Below the pieces are notes generated by a model. The model made no database searches, was not told the origin of the DNA, and was given only the letters and a program-made list of their open reading frames with translations. Of a stretch of 64,000 nt of DNA, positions 25,412 through 34,442 are shown piece by piece (the first letter of the stretch is position 1; each line of letters starts with the position of its first letter). The DNA comes from Bradyrhizobium sp. CCGE-LA001 (GTDB lineage Bacteria > Pseudomonadota > Alphaproteobacteria > Rhizobiales > Xanthobacteraceae). The position numbers and the translations under genes are program-made. The stretch spans positions 4,147,501-4,211,500 of the forward strand of contig NZ_CP013949.1 in the NCBI RefSeq assembly GCF_000296215.2, given 5' to 3'.

Positions 25412-27919
25412 CTATTTGTTCAAGCCGGCCGTGGGCGCCGCGCCCGGAGGCGTAGGCGCGACCGGCAGCGCCGAGACCACGGCTCCCTTGATCATGCGAT
25501 CGATGCCGAGGGGCGAGGACGTATCGACGCTGCCCTTGCCAACGAAGTCCACGACATCGACTGAGTACTCGACGGGATTGTCGGTGTGGATGAAATGTCC
25601 CGTCTCCGGATAGATCTTCAGGATCGGCCGGTTGCCCGCGTTGGTCATGCGCGTCATGAACGGCGAGATGACGTCGCGGCCGAGATCCGTCAGCCCGTTG
25701 AACGCTGGCGTCGGGATGTACGGCTCCTTGTCACCGAAGGCGATGAAGATCGGCGTCTTGATTTCGGTAAGGCGTTCATAGAGGTTCTTGGGATCGTCCT
25801 GCTGAACCTCGGCTCCAATGGTGTGGATGTCATAGATGAAGACGTTGCACCATTGCTCGAGCTCCTTCGGGTTGCCCTTGGTCATCCCGACGCGTTGCTC
25901 GGTATGGAAGCGGGCATACTCGCTGTCGTTGAAGAAGTAGCCGCTCTTGGCCGCTGACACTGCACCCGTATTGGGATCTCTCTTCTTGAAGTAGAAGAAG
26001 TCGCGGATGTTCTGCTCGTCGCGCGCCTTCTCCGCGGCGAGAATGCCGGTCTGGTCCCACGCCGCTTTCCACTTGTCGAAGTCGCGGTCGAAGGCCGGAT
26101 CGAACAGCTTGACCTTCTTGTCCTTTGAAATCGCGATCTCGCGTGGATATTCCTCGAGGCCCGAGGGCGCTTCCAGCGCCAGTCCCTGCACCGCGTCCGG
26201 CCAGGTCAGCGCATAGCCCATCACGAACTGGCCGCCGAGCGAATGGCCGTGATAATAAGCCTTCTTGACACCGAGTTGGTTGACCACGACATCGTAGATG
26301 ACCTCCCGCATGTCCTGCATGCTCCGCGCCGGGTTCTTGTCGAGATTGCCGGGTCCGGACATGCCGTAATGCGGCAGGTCGGGCACGATCACGCGCAATC
26401 CGCTTCGCAGCGCATATTGCATGATGTTGCCGTAGTGGCCGCCGAACGCGCCCTTGCCATGGATGATGACGAGCACCTTCGGATTCCTATCGGTGCCGTT
26501 GTACTCGTCCATGTAACCGATCTGCCATGAGTTGCCGCTCTTGTCCTTGGCATTGGCGAACTTGATCGGATAGGGATACGTCACGAAGTCCTTCCAGAAG
26601 GACTTTTGAGGGTCGATCTTTTCGGCAACCCCGGGGACGCGATAGTTCTTGTCAACGAATTTCTGCGCGCGATCGAGGCTGGCGATGTCGTCCATGAAGG
26701 CGACGAATTTCGGATCGTTCTTGCGCTGGTTGATGATCGGGAACACGCCATAATGGGCGACCGGGCTCTCCTGCGCGATGAGGTCCGCGCCGGGTACACG
26801 GTCGACGGCCTTCTGCGCCAGCTTGAAGTTGAGCCACAGGTCGTTCGTGATGTGCATCACCAGCGTGCGCGCCTGGATCCGGCCGAGATAGGGATTGATG
26901 TTGTGCGTCTCGCCGACCCGGTTGCGCCAGACCAGATCTACCGCATCGTATAGCTTGGCGCGGTTGATGACGTTCAGGGCTGCCTTTTCATTCGGCGGAT
27001 CCCAATAGAAGATTTCGGGTTGAACTGCGCCCCAGTTCTGTCCGGTGCGGAAGGCAAAGTCGTAGCCGGTCATGCCAAGGATTGACCAGCCGAACGCCAC
27101 CCCCGGCATGGGATGTTTCTCTTTGGGCAGCTTGTAATAGTCGCCCATGGTCTGTTGCCATACCGGATCGGATTCGATCGCGGCCGTCATCATCTGGAAC
27201 GTCCAGTTGCCGACGGGATCCTCGCCGTCCGACTGCGTAGTGCCGCCGATCGGCATCAGGCCGCCGATATATTCCGGGTGCATGACGCCCCAGACATAGG
27301 TCTGCGTGCCGCCCATGGAGACGCCGGTGACCAGCGCGACGCGGGCGACCTTCAACTCGTCGCGAAGCAGGCGGTAATTCGCCTGCACCATGTCGTAATA
27401 GCTGTACTGCGGAAACTTGACGCCGAGGCCGTCGGAAGGCTTGCTGGCCCCCCAGGTGCCGAGCGGATCAACCATGATGACGTAGTAACGGTCGGTGTCG
27501 ATCGGGCGGCCCGGGCCAATGATCGGCACTCCACCGGATAAGGCAGCCCCCTTGACCCACTGCTCGTACATATCAGTGGAATCGCCGGAATAGTAGGAAT
27601 TGATCACGACGGCATTGGTGATCTCGCCAGCAGCATTACGGCGGGCATTGCCGGTCGCGATATAAGCGGTCCGCAGCTTGCCGGCGCCGAGTGACTCCAG
27701 CGTGACGCCGCCCTCGCCGCCGTTTTCCCACTTCGATGGATCGGACAGGTCGTACTTGCCGCCAAGGCGGAAGTCGGCAATCTCGTAGGTCTTCTTCAGC
27801 CCGTCATGCTGCATTTGCGATGAGCGACGGGTATAGGGTTGTGCGACTGCGAGAGTAGTGCCGACCAGAAATACGATCAAGCTGACGAAGCCGCGTTTCA
27901 GGAAATCGGTCGCGCTCAT
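25412..27919 (-). CDS. Two-headed secreted alpha/beta hydrolase
   Basis: 835 aa with a signal peptide (MSATDFLKRGFVSLIVFLVG..., cleavage near AVAQP). Two complete alpha/beta hydrolase modules follow. The first (about 25-410) resembles homoserine O-acetyltransferase-type folds, with the elbow TGVSMGG at Ser201. The second (about 450-810) has HGKGAFGGH, the elbow GHSLGG at Ser560, a late FGDKEPY and the His in ETGHFIHT. ATG 27919 has GGGAGGA upstream; an in-frame TTG seven codons earlier is less likely. It heads the hydrolase-hydrolase-phasin unit, behind an FNR/FixK box. Substrate unknown. Confidence 0.82.
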   Translation of the reverse strand: MSATDFLKRGFVSLIVFLVGTTLAVAQPYTRRSSQMQHDGLKKTYEIADFRLGGKYDLSDPSKWENGGEGGVTLESLGAGKLRTAYIATGNARRNAAGEITNAVVINSYYSGDSTDMYEQWVKGAALSGGVPIIGPGRPIDTDRYYVIMVDPLGTWGASKPSDGLGVKFPQYSYYDMVQANYRLLRDELKVARVALVTGVSMGGTQTYVWGVMHPEYIGGLMPIGGTTQSDGEDPVGNWTFQMMTAAIESDPVWQQTMGDYYKLPKEKHPMPGVAFGWSILGMTGYDFAFRTGQNWGAVQPEIFYWDPPNEKAALNVINRAKLYDAVDLVWRNRVGETHNINPYLGRIQARTLVMHITNDLWLNFKLAQKAVDRVPGADLIAQESPVAHYGVFPIINQRKNDPKFVAFMDDIASLDRAQKFVDKNYRVPGVAEKIDPQKSFWKDFVTYPYPIKFANAKDKSGNSWQIGYMDEYNGTDRNPKVLVIIHGKGAFGGHYGNIMQYALRSGLRVIVPDLPHYGMSGPGNLDKNPARSMQDMREVIYDVVVNQLGVKKAYYHGHSLGGQFVMGYALTWPDAVQGLALEAPSGLEEYPREIAISKDKKVKLFDPAFDRDFDKWKAAWDQTGILAAEKARDEQNIRDFFYFKKRDPNTGAVSAAKSGYFFNDSEYARFHTEQRVGMTKGNPKELEQWCNVFIYDIHTIGAEVQQDDPKNLYERLTEIKTPIFIAFGDKEPYIPTPAFNGLTDLGRDVISPFMTRMTNAGNRPILKIYPETGHFIHTDNPVEYSVDVVDFVGKGSVDTSSPLGIDRMIKGAVVSALPVAPTPPGAAPTAGLNK

Positions 27920-27975
27920 GACGGATTCCTCCCTAGGCAATTTTGGAAAGGCTAGGAAGCGGCGCCAGGGAAGCT

Positions 27976-27989
27976 TTGATTTAGCTCAA
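27976..27989. promoter_or_regulatory. FNR/FixK-type box between divergent hydrolase genes
   Basis: TTGATTTAGCTCAA: TTGAT-N4-NTCAA matches the FNR/FixK/Anr consensus TTGAT-N4-ATCAA at all but one position. It lies 56 nt upstream of ATG 27919 (minus) and 57 nt upstream of ATG 28047 (plus), so one box could serve both promoters. Confidence 0.65.
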
Positions 27990-28046
27990 CGGAATCCGCT
28001 CGCGACGATCGAGGATCACGCGTATCGATGTCGGTAATTTTTTGCG

Positions 28047-28973
28047 ATGCCATTTCTCAGTCACGGCTCGTATCGGATACGCTATGAGCTCGACGGACCG
28101 GCGGGCGCACCTGCCTATGTGCTCGTGAACGGATTGACCCAATATTCCGAGCTCTGGGGTGCCTATCGCGAGGCGCTGCTGGCGCGCGGCTTTCGAGTTG
28201 CGACGTTCGACCTGCTTGGCCAAGGGGCGTCCGACAAGCCCAAGCTGTTCATCAGCCAAGACGATCAGGTCAAAGCGCTGAGCCTCATAATTGAAGAGCT
28301 TGGCGAGGGCCCAGTGTTCCTGGGCGGTATCAGCTTTGGCGGCCTGATCGCGCTTCGCTATGCCATTGAGCACGGGCAGCGACTGTCCGGACTAGTGCCG
28401 ATGAGCTGCTTCGCCGAGCTCACGCCGCAGCTCTTGCTGCTGGGCAACGCTCTGCGAACCGGCCTGATCCTGGGAGGAACGGGGTATCTCCAGGATCTGC
28501 TGCTGCCGATGAACCTGTCGGACCAGTGGCTGCTGCCATTGCTCGACAAGCTCGACGAGGTCAAGCGCCAGGGTTGGCTAGTGAACGACGTCTACGCCCT
28601 CCAGAATCTGATGGAGTCATTTCTAGACTTCCAACCGCTTACGCCCCGGCTTTCGGCGATCTCAGTCCCGACCATGATCCTCAATGGCGAGTTCGATTTC
28701 CTGACCCCGCGTCATCTGCACGAGACTTTGCGCGTCGAAATACCAAACAGCTCGCTGGTCATCATCCCGAAGGCGTATCATGCCTTCACGCTGGAGAAAG
28801 GCGCGTTGACGGCCGACCTTCTCGCGCGCTTTGCCGAGGACGTACGGGCCAATCGCTGGCAAGGCAATCAAAGCGTTCGGATCGCACCCGAGGAGCCCGG
28901 CGGCGAGTTGACGCCGTTTCCTGCCGGTTATGATCATTTGCGTGCCATCCCGGTCAAGCGAGACCTGCCATGA
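28047..28973 (+). CDS. Alpha/beta hydrolase
   Basis: 308 aa, cytosolic. VNGLTQ at 27-32 replaces the common HG oxyanion start, an uncommon variant. The elbow GGISFGG has nucleophile Ser96, the acid lies in GEFDFLTP, and the His is in PKAYHAFTLEKG. Closest in style to bacterial esterases near PHA genes. It starts divergently from the two-headed hydrolase and its stop overlaps the next gene by 4 nt (ATGA). Confidence 0.85.
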   Translation: MPFLSHGSYRIRYELDGPAGAPAYVLVNGLTQYSELWGAYREALLARGFRVATFDLLGQGASDKPKLFISQDDQVKALSLIIEELGEGPVFLGGISFGGLIALRYAIEHGQRLSGLVPMSCFAELTPQLLLLGNALRTGLILGGTGYLQDLLLPMNLSDQWLLPLLDKLDEVKRQGWLVNDVYALQNLMESFLDFQPLTPRLSAISVPTMILNGEFDFLTPRHLHETLRVEIPNSSLVIIPKAYHAFTLEKGALTADLLARFAEDVRANRWQGNQSVRIAPEEPGGELTPFPAGYDHLRAIPVKRDLP

Positions 28974-29572
28974 GCCGATTTCTAGGTCCGCTTGACCCCC
29001 ACGGCCGCGTTCCGCCGGGTCAGCAAACGCGGATCGCAGCTTTCCTCGTCTCGGCACATGGCGCCCTCGCCCGGCTGTTCGCCTGCACATTGTCGGCGAG
29101 CTTCGACGCGGCGTGGCAGACCGAACTGAACGCGCAGTTCTACCGCGAGACTGAGATCGTCTCGCTGCTGATGCGCGCAACGTCCTGGATGCCGGATTTG
29201 GCGCTGGGATACATGCTCGTGTCCTGGGAGACCGCCTGGCTGCCGGCGCCGATCGAAGGGATTGCAGATCCCCGCCTTGCTCCAGCGGTTCATCTTGCAA
29301 CGCTTGCCCATGCCGTACATGCCGGCATCCGGCCGGCTGCACTGCTTCCGATCGAGGCCAATGCTCAGGACCGCTTCGTCATGGCGCTCCGACGAATCGA
29401 GGTAGAGAGCGGCCGGCTGCTGCTGGCCCAGACGCTGTTCCTCAAGGGCACGGAGCTTGTCGCGTATCGGGACGCGGTAAGTGCCGCGCTCGAGCAGCGT
29501 CACGCCGGCGTTCGCAAGCTTTGGCACGAACTACAAACGAGCATCGGTATCGATGCCTCCAGAACAGAATGA
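28970..29572 (+). CDS. Helical protein of unknown function (200 aa)
   Basis: Coupled to the preceding hydrolase by a 4-nt overlap. It is rich in Ala/Leu helices (for example AHGALARLFACTLSASF) and has no signal peptide or metal motif. A tryptophan-containing centre (SWETAWLPAPIEG) and an Arg/Glu-rich C-terminal helix are visible. I recognise no family. Translational coupling suggests it assists the hydrolase, perhaps as a granule-associated partner; this is only context. Confidence 0.7.
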   Translation: MSRFLGPLDPHGRVPPGQQTRIAAFLVSAHGALARLFACTLSASFDAAWQTELNAQFYRETEIVSLLMRATSWMPDLALGYMLVSWETAWLPAPIEGIADPRLAPAVHLATLAHAVHAGIRPAALLPIEANAQDRFVMALRRIEVESGRLLLAQTLFLKGTELVAYRDAVSAALEQRHAGVRKLWHELQTSIGIDASRTE

Positions 29573-29581
29573 CCGGAAGTT

Positions 29582-29595
29582 TTGACGCAGATCAA
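29582..29595. promoter_or_regulatory. FNR/FixK-type box upstream of CoA-transferase
   Basis: TTGACGCAGATCAA: matches TTGAT-N4-ATCAA with one substitution (C for T). It ends 67 nt before the ATG at 29663 and lies 10 nt after the previous stop, so the CoA-transferase genes probably have their own promoter here. Confidence 0.65.
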
Positions 29596-29662
29596 AGGAG
29601 GAGGTCCGTCGACCGCCATCATCCGCCTGCTTTGATTGACGAAAAAACCCAGGGTCTGAATC

Positions 29663-30310
29663 ATGAAGGCCGTTTCCGTGGAAGAAGCCGTTGCAATGAT
29701 TCCGGCGGGCGCCAGTGTCATGGTGGGCGGCTTCATGGGTGTCGGAACGCCGGAGCGCCTGCTTGACGAGGTTGTGCGGCAGAACAAGACAGGCTTGAAC
29801 CTGATCTCGAACGACGCCGCGACCCCGGGCAAGGGCGTTGGCAAGCTGTTCGATCGGGCCTTGGTCTCAAAGTTGACTGCAACGCATATCGGTTTGAATC
29901 CGAAGGCTCAGCAGCAGATGCTGGCGAACCAGATCGCCGTCGATCTTGTTCCACAGGGCACCTTCGTGGAGCGCATCCGCGCCGGCGGATGCGGGCTTGG
30001 CGGCGTGCTGACGCCGACCGGTGTCGGGACGCTCGTCGCCGAGGGCAAGCGTCAGATCGAAGTCGACGGCAAGCCCTTTCTACTGGAAACGGCGCTGCGC
30101 GCCCAGTTCGCCCTCGTTCACGCCTTTCTTGCCGACTATCTCGGCAACCTCGCCTACGCTCTCACCTCTCGAAATTTCAATCCGGTGATGGCGATGGCTG
30201 CCGATACCGTCATCGTGACCGCCGAGCATATCGTTCCCGTTGGCGTGATCGCGCCGGACCACGTCGTCACTCCCGCGCCGCTCGTCGACTACCTCATCAC
30301 CAACGGGTGA
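29663..30310 (+). CDS. 3-oxoacid/acetate CoA-transferase subunit A
   Basis: 215 aa, cytosolic alpha subunit of a family I CoA-transferase. Family signs are GASVMVGGFMGVGTPERLL near the N-terminus, ISNDAATPGKGVG, the GTFVERIRAGGCGLGGVLTPTG stretch and the ending in DYLITNG. It partners subunit B encoded 4 nt downstream. Together they move CoA between acetoacetate, succinate, butyrate or acetate, feeding PHB breakdown products into metabolism. The exact acyl pair cannot be read from the sequence. Confidence 0.93.
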   Translation: MKAVSVEEAVAMIPAGASVMVGGFMGVGTPERLLDEVVRQNKTGLNLISNDAATPGKGVGKLFDRALVSKLTATHIGLNPKAQQQMLANQIAVDLVPQGTFVERIRAGGCGLGGVLTPTGVGTLVAEGKRQIEVDGKPFLLETALRAQFALVHAFLADYLGNLAYALTSRNFNPVMAMAADTVIVTAEHIVPVGVIAPDHVVTPAPLVDYLITNG

Positions 30311-30314
30311 CATC

Positions 30315-30965
30315 ATGGATCCCCAGATCATCATCGCCCGGCGCGTCGCCAAGGAGCTCAAGAGCGGCAATCTAGTCAATCTCGGCATCGGCATCCCGAC
30401 GCTCGTGGCTAACTACGTCCCGTCCGATCTGAAGGTGTTTTTCCAGTCGGAGAATGGGTTGATCGGTACGGGACCAATCCCAGAGCAGGGCATGGCTCAT
30501 CCGACCCTCACCGATGCCGGGGGACGCCCTATCAGCGCGCTGCCGGGCGCCTCGACCTTCGACAGCGCGATGTCGTTCGGACTGATCCGTGGCGGCCATG
30601 TCGATGTCACCGTGCTCGGCGGGCTCCAGGTCGACGCACACGGCCATCTCGCCAACTGGATGATCCCGGGCAAGATGGTGCCGGGCATGGGCGGCGCTAT
30701 GGATCTCGTCAGTGGCGCCAAACGCGTGATCGTCGCCATGCAGCACGCAGGGAAGGGCAAATCGAAGATCGTCGCAAAGTGCTCATTGCCGCTGACCTCA
30801 GCCCGCCCTGTCAATCTGGTCGTGACGGACCTCGCCGTGATCGGCTTCCCCGAGGGGAAGGCAACGCTGCTGGAAACCGCGCCCGGCCTGAGTGTCGGCG
30901 AGATCCTCGCGCTGACCGATGCCGAGCTCGTACTTCCCGACAACATCCAGGAAATGAAGCTCTGA
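30315..30965 (+). CDS. 3-oxoacid/acetate CoA-transferase subunit B
   Basis: 216 aa catalytic subunit. NLGIGIPTLVANYVP and the family signature SENGLIGTGP, containing the Glu that forms the CoA thioester, are clear. HVDVTVLGGLQVDAHGHLANWMIPG is the second conserved block, and IPGKMVPGMGGAMDL follows. It starts 4 nt after subunit A and 12 nt before the MaoC gene, so all three are one transcript. Confidence 0.93.
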   Translation: MDPQIIIARRVAKELKSGNLVNLGIGIPTLVANYVPSDLKVFFQSENGLIGTGPIPEQGMAHPTLTDAGGRPISALPGASTFDSAMSFGLIRGGHVDVTVLGGLQVDAHGHLANWMIPGKMVPGMGGAMDLVSGAKRVIVAMQHAGKGKSKIVAKCSLPLTSARPVNLVVTDLAVIGFPEGKATLLETAPGLSVGEILALTDAELVLPDNIQEMKL

Positions 30966-30977
30966 GCAGGTCGACCC

Positions 30978-31436
30978 ATGCGCATATTCAGCGACTTCAG
31001 CGAGTTCAAATCGGCAGTCGGTACCGAGATCGGTGCCAGCGACTGGATCGAGATCACGCAAGACCGCATCAATCAGTTCGCCGAAGCGACTTGTGACGAG
31101 CAATGGATCCATATCGATCAAGAGCGCGCCAAGCAGGAGATGCCCGGCGGCAAGACCATTGCGCATGGTCTGCTGTCACTGGCGTTGGCCCCCATGTTCA
31201 TCCGCTCGGTCATCGGTCTTAAAGGCCTGCGCAATACGCTCAATTACGGCGCGGACCGCATCCGATATCTCGCGCCGGTGCCAGCAGGATCGAAACTGCG
31301 TGGGCGGGTTACGATCGCCGAGACCGAGGATGTTCCGCCGGAAGGGCTTCGCGTCAACTATCACCTGGTGATCGAAATCGAGGGCGGCAAGAAGCCGGCC
31401 TGCATCGCCGAATTGATCGCGCTGCACTATCGCTGA
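30978..31436 (+). CDS. MaoC-family dehydratase
   Basis: 152 aa hot-dog-fold protein. The R-specific hydratase signature is visible in DRINQFAEATCDEQWIHID and the catalytic loop GGKTIAHGLLSLAL (Asp/His pair). The family hydrates crotonyl-CoA-type substrates to R-3-hydroxyacyl-CoA, linking beta-oxidation to PHA, which fits its place after the CoA-transferase. It ends 8 nt from the convergent FabI stop. Confidence 0.88.
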   Translation: MRIFSDFSEFKSAVGTEIGASDWIEITQDRINQFAEATCDEQWIHIDQERAKQEMPGGKTIAHGLLSLALAPMFIRSVIGLKGLRNTLNYGADRIRYLAPVPAGSKLRGRVTIAETEDVPPEGLRVNYHLVIEIEGGKKPACIAELIALHYR

Positions 31437-31444
31437 GCTGGAGC

Positions 31445-32233
31445 TCAGTCGATGATGTGATAGCCGCCGTCGATGTAGAGCACGCCGCCGGTGATCAGCT
31501 TGGCGCCGTCGAGCGCCAGGAACGCGGTTGCATTGCCCACATCGTCGATGCTGACGAGACTGCGTGCGGGCGCCTTGGATTGCGCCTTGTCCATGAGTTC
31601 GTCGAACTCGGGAATGCCTGACGCCGCGCGCGTAGCAAGAGGTCCCGGCGAGATCGCATGGACCCGGATGCCCTTCGGGCCCAACTCGGCGGCGGCGTAA
31701 CGGACGGAGGCTTCCAGGGCGGCCTTCGCGACACCCATGATGTTGTAGTTCTCCACCACCATCTGGCTGCCGTAGTAGGTCATCGTGAACATCGTGCCGC
31801 CGTTCTTCATCAGGGGCTCGGCAAGATGCGCCATCCGCAGAAATGACCAGCAGGAGACATCCATGGTCTTCAGGAAGCCTTCCCGACCGACATCGACGAC
31901 GCGGCCGTGCAATGCTTCCTTCGGCGAAAAGGCGATCGAGTGAAGCAGGAAATCGAGCTCGCCCCATTCCGACTTGATGCTTTCGAAGACCGCCTCGGTC
32001 TGCCCTTCAGCCATGACGTCGAGCGGCATGAAGATCGGCGCCTCCAATGCCTGCGCGAGCGGCTCGACATGCTTCTTGGCCCGGTCGTTCAGATAGGTGA
32101 CGGCGAGATCGGCGCCCAGGGCGCGGAACGCCCTGGCGCAACCCCAGGCAATCGACTGGTCGTTGGCGATGCCGACGACGAGGCCCTTCTTTCCCTTCAG
32201 GGCGACCTTGCTGTCCGGAAATACTGGGATCAT
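31445..32233 (-). CDS. fabI: Enoyl-ACP reductase (FabI-type)
   Basis: 262 aa short-chain-dehydrogenase-fold enzyme that reduces trans-2-enoyl-ACP with NADH. The N-terminal GIANDQSIAWGCARAFRALGA is the FabI form of the nucleotide motif. The catalytic Tyr-x6-Lys is present as YNIMGVAK, preceded by YYGSQMVVEN. It ends the DUF3141-pta-ackA-fabI unit, 9 nt after ackA. As this lies in a low-oxygen carbon unit rather than a fatty-acid cluster, it may be a second, special-purpose FabI; a housekeeping copy elsewhere is assumed, not seen. Confidence 0.92.
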   Translation of the reverse strand: MIPVFPDSKVALKGKKGLVVGIANDQSIAWGCARAFRALGADLAVTYLNDRAKKHVEPLAQALEAPIFMPLDVMAEGQTEAVFESIKSEWGELDFLLHSIAFSPKEALHGRVVDVGREGFLKTMDVSCWSFLRMAHLAEPLMKNGGTMFTMTYYGSQMVVENYNIMGVAKAALEASVRYAAAELGPKGIRVHAISPGPLATRAASGIPEFDELMDKAQSKAPARSLVSIDDVGNATAFLALDGAKLITGGVLYIDGGYHIID

Positions 32234-32242
32234 GACACCCTC

Positions 32243-33445
32243 TCATGTCTGACGTTGGACGATTGGCCATTTCAACAACAGCGACAACGTGTGCTGCGCG
32301 ATCATCAGTTCCTCGTCTGTCGGCACGACGTAAACGGGGACGAGGCTCATCTTTGTCGAGATCAACCGCGCATGGCGCGCGTTTTCCGGGCCATCGAGCG
32401 TCACCCCGAGCCAGCCGAGCCGCTCCGCCACGCGTGCGCGGATGCCGCTCGAGTTCTCGCCGATGCCGGCGGTAAAGACGAAGGCATCGATGCCCTGGAG
32501 CGCGGCTGCCAGCATGCCGGTGTTGAGGCCGATGCGATAGGCGAAATAATCGACCGCAAGCTTTGCCTGCGGATCGGTGCTCGCTTCCAGCTCGCGCATG
32601 TCGTTGCTGATGCCGGAAAGACCTTTCAGACCGCATTCGCGATAAAGGAAATCCTGCACCTTCGACGCGCTCATGCCCTTCTCTGAGAGCAGATAGAGCA
32701 CCACGCCCGGATCGAGTTGGCCCGGACGCGTGCCCATCGGCAGGCCATCGAGAGCGGTGAAGCCCATTGTGCTCTCTACGCTTAGTCCGTCCTTCATGGC
32801 GCACATCGATGCGCCGCTGCCAAGGTGAGCAACAATGACGCGGCGCTTCGCGATCTCCGGCGCGATCATGGTCAGCGTCCTGGAAATGTACTCATAAGAC
32901 AGTCCGTGGAACCCGTAGCGGCGGACGCCTTCGGCATGAAGCTGATATGGGATGGCGTAATGATCGGCCATGGGGCCGTGCGTGCGATGAAACGCCGTAT
33001 CGAAACAGGCCACCTGCGGCATCGTCGGAAAATTGGTCAGAATCGAGCGGATCGGCGCCAGATTGTGGGGTTGATGCAACGGCGCCAGCGCGATGAAACG
33101 CTCCAGTCGCGCCACGACGCCATGGTCGACGAGAACCGGCCGCTCGAAGTCCGGCCCGCCATGGACGACACGATGCCCGACCGCCAGCGGACTGATGCGA
33201 GCCTCATTCCGCAGCCATGTGCCTGCGACATCCATCGCTGCCGGAACGTCGGGGATAGCTTCGATTGGATAGGCCCGGTCCGCCATGGGATCGTTGCTTG
33301 CCCTGGTGGCCCGCAAGCGCGGGCGGCTGCCGATGCCGTCCACCTGTCCCTTGATCAGGCGGCGCAGGGTGCCCTCGCCCTCCACCGCGAACACCTGGAA
33401 CTTGACGCTCGATGAACCCGCATTGACGACGAGGATGCTGTCCAT
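32243..33445 (-). CDS. ackA: Acetate kinase (acetate/propionate/butyrate kinase family)
   Basis: 400 aa, cytosolic; converts acyl phosphate and ADP to the acid and ATP. ASKHA-fold motifs are clear: LVVNAGSSSVKF at the start, GHRVVHGG, ACFDTAFHRT, and AHLGSGASMCA for the phosphate loop. ATG 33445 begins MDSILVVN; longer in-frame starts fall in the pta gene. It follows pta by 5 nt. With phosphotransacetylase it forms the acyl-CoA to ATP fermentation module. Confidence 0.93.
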   Translation of the reverse strand: MDSILVVNAGSSSVKFQVFAVEGEGTLRRLIKGQVDGIGSRPRLRATRASNDPMADRAYPIEAIPDVPAAMDVAGTWLRNEARISPLAVGHRVVHGGPDFERPVLVDHGVVARLERFIALAPLHQPHNLAPIRSILTNFPTMPQVACFDTAFHRTHGPMADHYAIPYQLHAEGVRRYGFHGLSYEYISRTLTMIAPEIAKRRVIVAHLGSGASMCAMKDGLSVESTMGFTALDGLPMGTRPGQLDPGVVLYLLSEKGMSASKVQDFLYRECGLKGLSGISNDMRELEASTDPQAKLAVDYFAYRIGLNTGMLAAALQGIDAFVFTAGIGENSSGIRARVAERLGWLGVTLDGPENARHARLISTKMSLVPVYVVPTDEELMIAQHTLSLLLKWPIVQRQT

Positions 33446-33450
33446 GGCGG

Positions 33451-34416
33451 TCACGCGGCGACTGTCGGCGCCTTCTGGCGCCGCGCGTGAGCATAAAGCG
33501 CCGCGACCGCGCAAGATGCCATCCGCGCCCTCGGGCTGTCGGCACGCGATGTCAGGATAACAGGCACGCGCGCGCCGAGCACAATGCCGGCGCCGTCGGC
33601 TTTGGCGAAATAAGCGAGATTCTTGGCAAGCATGTTGCCGGATTCAAGGTCAGGCACGACCAGGATCTGTGCGCGTCCGGCAACCTCGGACCTAATGCCC
33701 TTGATACGCGCGGATTCCACGTCAATGGCATTGTCGAAAGCCAGCGGACCGTCGAGCACGCCGCCCGTGATCTGCCCGCGGTCGGCCATCTTGCACAACG
33801 CTGCAGCCTCGATTGTCGAAGGAATCTTGGACGTGACGGTCTCGACCGCGGACAAGATCGCGACGCGCGGGGACTTGCCGAACCCGGCCTGGTTGTAGAG
33901 ATCGATTGCGTTCTGGATGATATCGCGCTTGGCATCTAGATCCGGAAAGATGTTGATGGCGGCATCGGTCACGAAAATCGTGTCGGCATAGGCCGGCACG
34001 TCCATGACGAAGACGTGGCTGATGCGCCGATCGGTCCGCAAGCCCCCCACCTTCGCCGTAACGGCGCGCATCAGCTCATCGGTGTGGAGGCTGCCCTTCA
34101 TCAGCAGTTCGCCTTTGGCCGCATGGATCAGCTCGACACCTTTCGCTGCGGCGTCGTCGCTGTGCGCTGCGTCGATCAGATCGTAGCCGGAGATATCGAG
34201 ACCGAACTTGGCAGCGGTGTCCCGGATCTTGCGCTCGGGCCCGACCAACACAGGCCGGATGATGCCGGCCAGTGCGCTGTCGACCGCGCCCCTCAGCGAT
34301 GTCTCGTCGCAAGGATGCACCACGATGGTCGGCGCCGCGGGAATGGCCCTCGCCGCGGCAATAAGTCGATCGTACTTGCCGGGAGACTGCGTTGCGGTCG
34401 CATCTGCTGACATCAT
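33451..34416 (-). CDS. pta: Phosphotransacetylase/phosphotransbutyrylase family enzyme
   Basis: About 321 aa; interconverts acyl-CoA and acyl phosphate. Visible family blocks are PTIVVHPCDETSLRGA, VGPERKIRD, GELLMKGSLHTDELMRAV, the SHVFVMDVP region and VPDLESGNMLAKNLAYF. The shorter length (compared with ~700 for E. coli Pta) fits the PTA_PTB superfamily, so butyryl-CoA is as likely a substrate as acetyl-CoA. The start is uncertain: ATG 34416 or GTG 34446, which overlaps the DUF3141 stop by 4 nt and would be coupled. Confidence 0.9.
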   Translation of the reverse strand: MMSADATATQSPGKYDRLIAAARAIPAAPTIVVHPCDETSLRGAVDSALAGIIRPVLVGPERKIRDTAAKFGLDISGYDLIDAAHSDDAAAKGVELIHAAKGELLMKGSLHTDELMRAVTAKVGGLRTDRRISHVFVMDVPAYADTIFVTDAAINIFPDLDAKRDIIQNAIDLYNQAGFGKSPRVAILSAVETVTSKIPSTIEAAALCKMADRGQITGGVLDGPLAFDNAIDVESARIKGIRSEVAGRAQILVVPDLESGNMLAKNLAYFAKADGAGIVLGARVPVILTSRADSPRARMASCAVAALYAHARRQKAPTVAA

Positions 34417-34442
34417 CTCAGTCCCGCTTCCTGCCGCCCTCG

